Below, in pieces: positions 1-11,000 of a stretch of 64,000 bases of DNA. Source of the stretch: Hydrangea macrophylla (taxonomy: Eukaryota; Streptophyta; Magnoliopsida; Cornales; Hydrangeaceae). Position numbers and translations under genes: made by a program. The stretch's first letter is position 1; every line of letters begins with the position of its first letter. The stretch spans positions 30,730,218-30,794,217 of the forward strand of contig CM066982.1 in the NCBI GenBank assembly GCA_033977485.1, read 5' to 3'. The notes beneath the pieces are model-generated. The model did no database searches and was not told where the DNA came from. It saw only the letters and a program-made list of their open reading frames with translations.

Positions 1-1
1 T

Positions 2-2317
2 CCTCTTCAGGCTTATTGTGATTCACAGGGTATAATACATCAATCCTCTTGTGGATATACTCCACAACAAAATGGAGTTGCCGAACGCAAAAATCGACAT
101 CTCCTTGAGGTAGCACGTACACTTATGATGCATATGCATGTTTCCAAACCGTTTTGGGGGGATGCTGTACTTACTGCCTGCTATCTTATCAATCGCATGC
201 CCTCATCGGTTTTACGTGGTGGCATACCTCATTCCGTTTTATATCCTAACAAACCTTTATTTGCATTGACACCGCGTGTATTTGGTTGTGTTGCTTTTGT
301 ACATAATTTAACTCCCGGTCTTGATAAGTTAGCTCCGAAGGCTACGAAATGTGTATTTGTGGGGTATTCTCGCACTCAGAAAGGTTATAAATGTTGGAAT
401 CCTCAGAGTCGTAGGTATGTTGTTTGTGCCGACGTTACCTTCTTTGAAGGAACATCTTTCTTTGATGCCTCCGGCGTCTCTCTCGATGATGATCTTCTTG
501 TTCCATCCCTTCCACTGCCTCTGCCAATTCCTCCTTCAGATACTACACCATTAAAGGTTTATCATCGTCGGTCCAAGCCATCCACTGCTATAGATCAACC
601 TGCTCCACCTCCTCCATCATCGGCTTCTACTGAGGATCCTCCCGGGTCTCCTAATCTTCCGATTGCTCTCCGAAAAGGTACTCGTTCTTGTACTCAACAT
701 CCAATAGATCAGGTTGTCTCATATTCTCATTTATCTTCTCCGTTTCGTTCTTTTATTACTGCTTTGTCCTCTGTCTCTATTCCTCAGTCTGTCACTCAGG
801 CATTGACCTCTCCGGGCTGGAAGCGTGCTATGGATGATGAGATGTTGGCACTCTCTCAAAATGGTACGTGGGAGCTGACTACCCTTCCTGCAGGGAAACA
901 TGTTGTTGGTTGTCGTTGGGTTTATGTGGTCAAGTATCATCCAGATGGTACTGTGGAACGTTTAAAAGCTCGTCTTGTTGCCAAAGGGTACACTCAAACT
1001 TTTGGCGTCGATTATTTTGAGACTTTTTCCCCAGTGGCTCGTCCTACTTCTGTTCGTATCATATTGTCTGTGGCTGTCACTAAGCGTTGGCAGTTGTATC
1101 AACTTGACATCAAAAATGCTTTCCTTCATGGTGATCTACACGAGGAGGTATACATGGAGCAACCTCCTGGGTATGTTGCTCAGGGGGAGTCTAATAAGGT
1201 GTGTAAATTGAAGAAAGCTATTTATGGTCTCAAACAGTCTCCTAGGGCCTGGTTTGAGAAATTCAGTCAAGTTGCTAGTTCATATGGTCTGAAGAGAACC
1301 AATTCTGATCACTCAGTCTTCGTAAGAAAGTGTGACAAAGGTATCATTATTTTAGCTGTCTATGTGGATGACATTGTGATTACTGGTAGTGACAGTGAAG
1401 GCATAGAATTGCTAAAGTCTTATTTGAGTAAGCACTTTCATATGAAAGATTTGGGGTTACTTCGTTATTTTTTGGGGATTGAAGTAGCAAGGTCTAAAGA
1501 AGGAATATCTCTATCCCAAAGGAAATATGTGCTTGATCTATTAGATGAAACAGGGTTAAAGGGTTCCAAACCGGTTGATACCCCAATGGATTTGAATATC
1601 AAGTTTAGTAAAACTGAGGGTGAAGATTTTAAAGATGCTGAACGATATAGGAGACTGGTGGGCAAGTTAATTTATCTTACTGTAACTCGCCCTGATATTA
1701 CATTTTCTGTAGGTGTTGTTAGTCAGTTTATGCAGAATCCCAAAATCTCACATTGGGAGGCTGTCTGTCGTATATTGAGATATTTGAAAGGGTCTCCAGG
1801 GAAAGGTTTAGTGTTGAAGCCTGCAAATAACTTGGATATTATTGGTTATTCAGATGCCAGTTGGGCTGGAGATAATTGTGATCGACGATCTATCTCAGGG
1901 TTCTGTGTATTTGTCGGTGGAAATCTGGTTAGTTGGAAAAGTAAAAAACAGAATGTTGTTGCTCGATCAAGTGCAGAGGCTGAGTATAGAGCTATGGCTC
2001 ATACAGCGTGTGAGTTGCTATGGGTTAAGTCTATTCTACAAGAAATGGGATTCTCTAGTGATAAACCTATGCAAATGTTCTGTGATAATCAAGCGGCTAT
2101 GCACATTGCCAATAATCCAGTTTTTCGTGAACGAACCAAACACATTGAAGTAGACTGTCATTTCATCCGAGATATGGTCATGCGCAAACAAGTGGTTACT
2201 TCATTTGTTAGGTCTAATGATCAATTAGGCGATATTCTTACCAAGGCGTTAAATAAAGGATCCTTTTATGATCTTTGTAACAAGCTGGGCATGATAGATA
2301 TCTATGCTCCAGCTTGA
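2..2317 (+). CDS. Ty1/copia pol polyprotein, C-terminal part (integrase, RT, RNase H)
   Basis: The frame is open from base 2 of the window to a TGA at 2315-2317, so the true start is beyond the left edge. It begins inside the integrase core (SCGYTPQQNGVAERKNR at about 53-103) and continues through the integrase C-terminal region and a proline-rich linker. The copia reverse transcriptase follows, with a KARLVAKGYTQ block near 970 and catalytic YVDDIV at 1361-1378. The RNase H part has DASWAG near 1853, SSAEAEYRAM near 1969 and DNQAAMHIAN near 2083. About 771 codons carry no stop or frameshift, unlike every other retroelement here, so this copy is probably the youngest. It lies downstream of PPR4 exon 9, on the opposite strand. 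Confidence 0.93.
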   Translation, partial: PLQAYCDSQGIIHQSSCGYTPQQNGVAERKNRHLLEVARTLMMHMHVSKPFWGDAVLTACYLINRMPSSVLRGGIPHSVLYPNKPLFALTPRVFGCVAFVHNLTPGLDKLAPKATKCVFVGYSRTQKGYKCWNPQSRRYVVCADVTFFEGTSFFDASGVSLDDDLLVPSLPLPLPIPPSDTTPLKVYHRRSKPSTAIDQPAPPPPSSASTEDPPGSPNLPIALRKGTRSCTQHPIDQVVSYSHLSSPFRSFITALSSVSIPQSVTQALTSPGWKRAMDDEMLALSQNGTWELTTLPAGKHVVGCRWVYVVKYHPDGTVERLKARLVAKGYTQTFGVDYFETFSPVARPTSVRIILSVAVTKRWQLYQLDIKNAFLHGDLHEEVYMEQPPGYVAQGESNKVCKLKKAIYGLKQSPRAWFEKFSQVASSYGLKRTNSDHSVFVRKCDKGIIILAVYVDDIVITGSDSEGIELLKSYLSKHFHMKDLGLLRYFLGIEVARSKEGISLSQRKYVLDLLDETGLKGSKPVDTPMDLNIKFSKTEGEDFKDAERYRRLVGKLIYLTVTRPDITFSVGVVSQFMQNPKISHWEAVCRILRYLKGSPGKGLVLKPANNLDIIGYSDASWAGDNCDRRSISGFCVFVGGNLVSWKSKKQNVVARSSAEAEYRAMAHTACELLWVKSILQEMGFSSDKPMQMFCDNQAAMHIANNPVFRERTKHIEVDCHFIRDMVMRKQVVTSFVRSNDQLGDILTKALNKGSFYDLCNKLGMIDIYAPA

Positions 2318-2449
2318 GGGGGAGTGTTAGACTATAGTAGTTTAGATATAAACATAAGGGTAATATTGTAATATGTAATTGTAATCTCTTTAATATATAT
2401 ATATGTGTAGGCTAACCTAAATTGGTTAGACCTTCATTTTCTCTCAACA
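2315..2449 (+). mobile_element. Polypurine tract and 3' LTR of the copia element
   Basis: A polypurine tract (GAGGGGGAG, 2316-2324) directly overlaps the pol stop, as is usual for copia. The LTR starts with TGTTAG at 2325 and is proposed to end at CAACA (2449), giving TGTT/AACA termini and a short LTR of about 125 bp. The 3' limit is uncertain: the CA at 2455-2456 is an alternative, and the partner LTR is outside the window so the target duplication cannot be checked. Confidence 0.7.
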
Positions 2450-3140
2450 CAATACATTCAGATTGGATAAAAAATTCAGGACGTTCATATTGGGTGATGA
2501 ATGTGAATTCGGGTGGTGTAATAGTGGAAGCGAGAAGAGATTTGATGGTGATGAGTCTATGAGGAAATCATAGAGGATTGGGCTTTTGAAGATCAAAGCT
2601 ATGTCTTGTTTCCCCTCCCAAGTGTTGAAGATGCAATTGAACATACGTGTAATAGTGGAAGCGAGAAGAGACTTGACGGTGTATGAGAAAGCTTATGGAA
2701 ATCATAGTGGATTGGGCTTTTGAAGATCAAAGCTATGTCTTGTTTCCCCTCCCAAGTGTTGCAGATGCAATTGAACATAGGGTGGCAACCACGATGTTTT
2801 CCAAAGTTAATATCAAGAGAAAAGCTACCGCTGAAATGCGAATGAGGAAGTTGATATTTAAACTTGAGGACAAGTTTTCTTTAGAGGGAGAGTCTGATGT
2901 AGAAATTTGTAATACTTTATATTACAATAATTGAACTTAGCTTGTAATATTTCATTTAGTTGTTATTTTGGTTTAGTCACAAGCATGTGACATCAGCATG
3001 GGTTAAATAGGCTTCCAAGTAGTAGGCTAGGGTTAGGGTAAATTAGTTTTGGGATTATTATGTATTGAATTTGCCTGTAAAGCAAGTGAGCTTTTAATTT
3101 CTTTAATGGGGATTCTCTTCCCAAAACCCTAGTTCTTCAA
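2450..3140 (+). mobile_element. Degenerate gypsy-like 3' remnant with LTR-like sequence
   Basis: A short frame at 2683-2934 ends in a segment reading KLEDKFSLEGESDVE, which resembles the C-terminal end of plant Ty3/gypsy polyproteins just before the polypurine tract (here GAGGGAGAG near 2884). The following AT-rich stretch starting TGATGTAG (about 2895) looks LTR-like. No second terminus is found, so this is a tentative remnant. It contains the tandem duplication listed separately. Confidence 0.35.
2518..2781. repeat. 131-bp tandem duplication
   Basis: The sequence from GTAATAGTGGAAGCGAGAAG at 2518 recurs at 2649 with the same order of sub-blocks, including the GATTGGGCTTTTGAAGATC and CCTCCCAAGTGTTG segments. 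Only a few substitutions and small indels separate the copies. It lies inside the gypsy-like remnant. Confidence 0.85.
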
Positions 3141-3291
3141 TTACTCTAAAATTCCTCCAGTGATTGCAAATATCTTTGCATCAATCCATGAACCAAACTT
3201 ATCCCACGTTAAATAAATAAATAAAAATAAAAACTTTGCATTTATGATGTGACTGAAAGTAAATTAATAAGAAAATCACTGAGAACCATAC

Positions 3292-3421
3292 TGTCATGTC
3301 TCCAGCTTTGCAGCAAGCATTTATGAAAGATGTGTATGTATGAATGTCTGGTTGGACCCCTTCTTGTTTCATTTGTTGCATCAGGTCAGCAGCCTCCCAC
3401 ACATCACCTCTTCGAGCCCAT
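3292..3421 (-). CDS. PPR4: PPR4 exon 9 (last exon in window)
   Basis: 130 bp between a TGTAG acceptor and a GTATGG donor. It completes the split Gly codon, then reads WARRGDVWEAADLMQQMK, PDIHTYTSFINACCKAGD and MT, phase 0. The remaining PPR motifs and acidic C-terminal tail expected of PPR4 are not found between here and base 1. Confidence 0.9.
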
Positions 3422-3467
3422 CTACATGGCAAAAACCACAAAGTCAAGTGGTTAGGAGAGTGTGTGT

Positions 3468-3498
<31 letters not shown>

Positions 3499-5062
3499 GG
3501 GGGGGCACATAACCACCAAAAGAAAGAAGAGAAATTGAAAAATAAAAATGGGAAATAAATATTCCCATCAAATCATCTCCTCTCCTTAGCCCTGTACAAT
3601 CATCTCTTCATTCAACTGTAGCAATTTGGTCCCTTTGCTTTTAGGCGAATTGCAATTTCAACCTCCAATCAGCTTCCTTTTGAAAAAGTTACGGAAACTC
3701 ATCATTTGGTGCCATGTAGATCTATTTCCTTCAACTTTTCATTTTTCAAACTGAAGCTAACGGATGGATGAAATTACAATTGGCCTAAAAGCAAATGGAC
3801 CAAATCGTTACAATTAAAGGGTACAAGTTGCATCTTACCCAATAAAAATTGGAATGTGTCAGTACATTAAGTTATACATACCCATCTATTAAAATATTGT
3901 AGACAAACGTGTTTCTCGGAATTTTTTGAGCACTCATTTCTTTTGTCACTGCCAAAGCACTTTGCATCCTTCCTGATTTACAACATGCCTTGAGCAACGC
4001 CTCGTATGTATACACATCAAGCTCCAAACCCTCACTTTTCAATTTAGAGAAATACTCAAAAGCTTTCCCGGTATCACCAAGAGATGCATAACCGTGCATG
4101 ATGGTCGTGTATGTATGCTCGTTTGGACTAACGCCTGCCAGTAACATTTCACCCAATGTTTCAATAGCCCTTTCCATCTGCCAAGAGAATATGTATCAAA
4201 TTACCTCTTTTTTTAAAAAAACAAAAAACAAAAAATTTGTTTATAGAACTAAGGCCCCATTTTGTACGTGAATTTTAGAGAAGGAAAAGAAAAGCGAAAG
4301 GAAAACGAGAAAAAACTCCTTAGTATGTTCCCTAGCGTTTTCCTCAATGCTTAAATAAAATAAAAAAGTTACACACAATAATAAGAACGCAAGAAAAGAG
4401 GAAGGGGAGTGAATCACAAATTCCAATTAAATTTTTTTCACCCTTTTTATTTTTCTTCTTATTTTCCGCACTGTTTCGCTTATTAACCAAATAAAGAGAG
4501 GTATTCTCCTCGATCTTTTCTTTTTCTATTCCCTCACTAAATCAATGATCCGAATAGAGCCTAACTAATACTACATATACCGAGACATATAATCATCAAC
4601 TTCAACACAAGAAAACACTACACCCAGCAACCCTATGCTTTGGCCTAGAAGCCTTATCTCCCAGGTGACAAGTCCAGCAATTTAACGTAGGAACTTAGTA
4701 ATGCAGTACCCTGATTAACTTAAATATCATTATGCACGTTTTCGTTCATACATTTAGTGATGGACAAGAAAGAGAACACAAAAAGGTAAAGAAAAAGCTT
4801 CCTCCTGTGTTTTGTGACTTGATGAAACTAAAAGATAAAAATGCTTCATAAAATCAATGTAAACGCAACAAAAAAACTTCTTTCTTCTCTATTTTAATTT
4901 TCCTCAGCACCTTCCATGGTAACTAAACACAGAGAAGCAACTTCGTTCTTTTTTTTCCCTCTCCATTTCCTGAACCAGGAAATCAGACAAGCCTTGGTAA
5001 ATTGAGCACAGAAACTGTAAGTTGCATAAAATCAATGTTCGTGTTTGTGTATACATGTGTCT

Positions 5063-5093
<31 letters not shown>

Positions 5094-8000
5094 AGTGAGA
5101 GAGAGAGAGAGAGAGTGTGTGTGTATGTGGTATTCTGATCAATCATTGCAAGCTTAGTTGGCTAGTCCAGTTACACAAGTAGGCTTTTGCAGGACAAAGA
5201 CGCTAACAAGACGGAAGAGACTTGCTCTAAATTGTTTCCCTTTTTCTACCTCTTGTTTGGATTGGAAATTCTGTAGCATATTTTGGAATCAAATGACAAA
5301 CAAAAAAAGACTACATTTATTTTGAAACAGGTAACTGTGGCATATATCAATCAACCTCATCAAAGCTTTTGCAAAGAAGTTTGGTTCTTCATTAAGTAGA
5401 TAAGTGGAGTAAACGAGATGCACTAGCAAGCACATACACGCTAAGTGTGGAACATGCACAAACGTACAAAATGCTAATTGAACCACTAAAAGTATTTTAT
5501 CAGAAATTTTTACTTTGATTTTCAGGGCTCTTTGGTTCATGGATTTAGTATGGGAAGCAAAAGAAAATACTGAGGAAAACACTTTTCTTTGTTTGGTTGG
5601 TGAGAAAAACAATGACGAAAATAGGCGAAAAAAGAAGTAAGGGTGTGTTTGATAACCCAATTAAGTGGTGAAAATGAAAATTTTCAGTACTTAATTTTGT
5701 TCAGTGCATTTGATAATGTGCCACTTAATTGAAAAAGCAGCATAAAATCCACTGAAAATGTTAAGTGAAAATTTTCTACTGAAAATAATCACTGAATAGT
5801 CTATTTTAGTTTTTGAAACACTGTTTTCAGTATTGCAAATACAAATCACTTAAAATTTTCAGTACTTAAATTCAGCACTTAATTTTCAGTTTTATCAAAC
5901 GCACCCTAAGTGTGAATTATTTAACCAAAAAGTGGAAAAAAAAAACTAAAAAATTGGAATATTATGAATCCCTTCCCTCCCTCTTTTCCCGAGTTCCTTT
6001 AATTTTATATAAGCATGGAGAACATAAGTGAACTATTCTTCTTTTAGTACATTTGCTATTCTTCTCTAAATCAGCCAATAAAGGATCCTAATTTCCTTGA
6101 ACGTGGCATTCTTCCCATAAATGGTAGGCCATGCTAACTGGGGGAACTTGCCATGGCAACCTAATTTTCTTATTTTTAAAACATAATTTACCTGACGCTT
6201 CTCAACAAGGCCAAGAATCAGAGCATTGTAAGTGTGAACAGTTGGAATGCACCCAGTCCTCCTCATCATATCAAAAATCTCGAGTGCTCGTCTCATTTCT
6301 CCGGCTTTTGCAAAACCGTGTATTATGGGCAAAAATGTCCGTGTGGTGGGACTATGCCTCTCTCTCTGCATTTCCTCAACTGTACGAATAGCACGATCCA
6401 TGTTCCCCATGCCACAGAACGCTCTGATGATGTTGTTGTAAAGCACAACATCTGGTTTCAAGCCCTCTCTCATTACATCTTCAAAAATTGCAAAAGCGCT
6501 TGCCCAATCCTTTAATTTTATGAATCCGTTGATTAACATGGAATAGGTCTTCATGTTGTGTTTTATGCCAGACTTTTTCATCGTTTTACTGACATCCAAG
6601 GCTTTAGAAACCTTTCCCTTCTGATGGACGAAACACACAATTTAGCAATTTGATGTTTAATCATAAATATAAAAAGGGGTCAAATACACTTTGGTATGGT
6701 ACCACTTACTTTTTCCAAAATAGCATTTTAGACCCTCTATCAATTGAAATCGGTTAAAATTTGCGAGCCTTCAGATCAGCAATTCATAATAGAGGGCTTA
6801 AAATGAAATTTTGTGAAAATAGAGGGTATGAAAATCTAGAATGAGCCTATAAAAAACATATATTAGCTCGACATAAAATCAAAAGAAGAATAGGCAGCAA
6901 AAACATATTGCAAGACACTCGGTGCATGCAGTTTGAAATTCTTGAAAGTCTAGAACTTGCCAATTTGTACCATGACTGGGAAATTCTTCAGGCACCCACA
7001 ATTTTTCCCCTACACCCACATTTTGCATAGAGGACCATGTAGCATGCAGCATCCTCCATTGTATAGCGGGTGGAGAGAGAAAATGCGGGTGCATTTAGAA
7101 ACAATCATCATGAAAACAATGATTAGAACTAAAGCAATATTGGAATCTTTAGCATGTTACACATGCATGTTTATTGGCATAAATGTCTTTAAAGATATAA
7201 GATAATCCACCAATTAAAGGGATCTGTTCATAGTCCAAAAATTTAAGACTCCATGTCAAACGCTCGATCTATGCTGAAAGGTATCATATCTATCATCAAT
7301 CAACCTATACTATTATATTAAGCCAACATCTTTCTGCTTTGTCCTCTATTTTCTCCAAATGCGACTTTCTAAAACAAAGATGGTACTGTAGTTTTAAACA
7401 ATATAAGTTTACTCCATAGATTTCTCTCACTACTCACCGAATTTTCTTTAAGAGGGGCTTCCCAATTTTCTACGGCAAGTGTAGTAACCAATGACAGATC
7501 ACATGGAAGTAAGCAGAACACATGCCATATCTCAAATACAAATCCACGAGCTTATACCGAAATTTTGGAGTTTTAAACATTAATTACACAAGTATGAAAA
7601 TGCACTTAAATATCAAATACTTTTGAATAGATCATGGCATCCTAATTTTCTACGGCAAGTGTAGTAACCAATGACAGATTGCATGGAAGTAAGCAGAACA
7701 CGTGCCATTTCTCAAATACAAATCCATGAGCTTATACCGAAATTTTGGAGTTTAAATATTAATTACACAAGTATGAAAATGCACTAAAATATCAAATACT
7801 TTTGAAGAGATCATGGTTTTGGTTGTAAGACATTTTATAATAAAACAAAAAACCTAAAATAGATTGATGTCCAATTAAAGATTGTTGTAAATATTGGATA
7901 GCATAGCTACATTAGTGGGATACATATAGCTGTATTAGTGGGATATGCTGTATAAGTGGAATATTCTAGGTTCTCTCTTTAATTTGTTTCCTAAATTAGC

Positions 8001-11000
8001 TTGTAAGATGTGTATATAAATTGTGCCTCCTAGAGAGATGAATATAAGAAAGATATAAAATTTCTCCCAATCTGATTGACATGGTATCAGAGCAGGAACC
8101 CTAAAATCTTCTCTTTCGCTAATTCCAGCGAACAAACCTTGTCATCGTGAACCCATCACGACTTTACCTCTGGTCATCGTGAACCCATCACGAACCTGTA
8201 TTGTTTGCTCTTGCTGCCTGGTCGTGACTCCATTTCTCTGCTTCGCAAATCCTCTCTCGTTTTGCAGCCCTCTTGAAGAGCCAAAGCTCATGTCTCTCGC
8301 TGCTCTCTCTCTCTCTTGTTGATCCTTTTTAAACAGCCATAGCCACGATTTACTGCTCCTTTCCCTCTCTCCAGGTCTTGTTGTAGATCTGAAGTTCCAC
8401 GATTTGCTTCTTGTTGAGAAGAGACAGATCTGTATTTGCTTCTTTTGACCCATTTGTTTGAGATCTAATCTGACCCAAATCCAGAAACCACATATAGACC
8501 CAACATTCACCACATATATATTCCAAAAACCACCCCAGACCTTTCTGAAATTTCAGAACTACCCCCAAACTTCCTGAAATTACAAAAACTACCCCAGAAC
8601 TTTCTGAAATTTCAGAACTACCCCCAAAGTTTCTGATATTTATAATTCTGCCCCACAAATTTCTATATTTATAGATCTGCCCCAGAATTCTCTGATATTT
8701 ACATATCTGCCCCAAAACTGTCTGTTACTTACCTATCACTCTCCTACATCCTTTATTGCTACTATTATGGGTGATAAAATCGAATCAAAGGACTCTTTCA
8801 AGGATTCTCTTTTCTTCGGGTCAATGACGAGTACCAAATTAAAGGGTTCTAATTTATCAAGACATTTTCTCTCTTCAACAAGGAACTCGCCCTGTTGACG
8901 CTTATTTTGCTAAACTCAAGGGTATGTGGGAGTTGGGACAAGCTGGAAGTTTATCAGCACCTCACGATTGATTTGAAAACTCAGCAACGACATCGGGAGG
9001 AGTTTCAGGTTGCTAAGTTTCTCTCCGGACTACAGCTAGAATTTGCTCCTATTAGTTCTCAGCTTCTCTCTGGCAAGGATATTCCAACTGCCAGTGAAGC
9101 CTTTGCTCAGGTTCGACATGCTCTTATTCAACCTTTAGCCTCAGTTAAGAATGACCATTTTGCTCTTGCTACCCCTTCTGGGCATGGTAATACTACCATG
9201 ACTGCCAATCGTGGACGTCCTACTTATCGAGGTGGTCGTGGTGGCCGTAGTGGTCGTGCTAATGGTGGACATGGGACTAGGTATTGTACTCATTGTGGTC
9301 GTAATAACCACACTGTTGAAACTTGTTGGCTCTTCATGGCAAGCCCGCTTGGGCTAACCAAGTTCAACTTGATAATCCCACTCCTGTTGCAACTTCTGAG
9401 GAGCATGTTACCATGACAAAGTCTGAATTTGATGCTATTCTCCAACGTACTCATAATGTTTCTTCACCCTCGGCCAATCTTGGGGCTTTAGGTTACACGT
9501 CTTTTCTACTTCTCCTTGGGTTATCGACTCAGGAGCATTTGATCACATGACTGGTAATTCATCTCTTATCTCTCATCATACTCCTATTTCATCCCCATAC
9601 TATGTTACCATTGCTAATGGAACTAAGGTTCTAGTTTATGGCATTGGTTCTGTTCATGCATCTAACCTTACTTTCTCATATATATTATATCTTCCCAAAT
9701 TCCCTTTGAATTTATTGTCTGTGTGTTTACACATTCTCTCAACTGTTCATTAACCTTTTTCCCTACTCATTGTGTATTTAAGGATCTAAAGACGACGAGG
9801 AGGATTGGTGGGGGAATTGAGAAAGATGGACTCTACTACCTTCAAATGTCTTCACCTTCGATTCCAGCTGCTCTCCATTCTATTGTCACTCCGTTCCAGC
9901 GGCATTGCCATCTTGGACTCCAGCCTCTCTTAATTTACAGCAATTAGTTCCGTCTTTAACTCCTTTTTCTAGGTTTAATTGTGAGACTTGTGAACTTAGT
10001 AAACACCGTCGAGCTACTTTTAAGCTTCGACATGATGCTCCTTGTTTATGTCCTTTTGAAATAATTCACTCTGATATTTGGGGTCCGTCCAGAACTACTG
10101 GTTCCTTTGGTGCTAAATATTTTGTCACTTTTATTGATGATCATTCTCGTTTAACGTGGTCGTATGTGCTTAAAGATCGATCTCAGTTATTTACTGTTTT
10201 TCAATCTTTTTATGCTGAAATACAAAATCATTTCATGCTAAACTTCTTACTCTCCGCACTGATAATGCCCTTGAATACCGTCTTGGTACTTTTCAGCAAT
10301 TCCTTGAGTTGAGAGGTATCATCCATCAAACTTCTTGTGGTGATACCCCTCAACAAAATGGAATTGCTGAAAGGAAAAATGGCCCTGTTCTTGCTATTGC
10401 CCGTGCTCTTATGATTCAAATGAATGTACCAACACACTTTTGGGTTGATGTAGTTCTTACTGCAGCAGATCTCTTAAATAGAATGCCCTCACGTATATTG
10501 AAAGGGAAATCTCCTTTTGGAACCATGTTCCCAGGTAAAAAGATTTTTCTATTCCTCCAAAGGTTTTCGGTTGTGTATGCTTTGTTCATAATCATGGTCC
10601 CAATCGTGACAAGCTTGATCCTCGTGCTTATAAATGTATTTTTCTTGGATATTCACGCACTCAAAAGGGATATCGTTGTTATAGCCCCACTTTACGTAAA
10701 CACTTTGTTAGTGCTGATGTTACATTCTTTGAAGACACTGCATATTACTCTACTGAAGGGGCACAACTGCCAGAACCCCTTTCTATGGACCCTGTGATTC
10801 CTACCATTGTCCACGATCATCATAGTATGCCTCCTTATCCTCTGCATTTTGTTCGTCGTCGTCCACGGACTACCTCGGTTACTCCGGCCCCTACTTATGT
10901 GGGTTCTACTACCTTGGATCCTCCACCCGCCTCATCGTCGGCAGATCAACCTCCTTCGCATGACAACTCTGATCTGGATCTCCCTGTTGCCATTCGAAAA

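Noticed and set aside
3340..3558. Plus-strand frames with Gly/Val/Cys runs
   Set aside because: They translate the (GT)n and G tract and overlap PPR4 exon 9 in antisense.
5289..5660. 123-codon minus-strand frame in PPR4 intron 7
   Set aside because: Overlaps an A/G-rich MITE-like segment, no domain, no splice support.
8142..8715. Two minus-strand frames of about 120 codons just after the copia 5' LTR
   Set aside because: They lie in the untranslated leader of the copia element and arise from repeated CCCC(A/C)GA..CTGAAATT units; no family resemblance.
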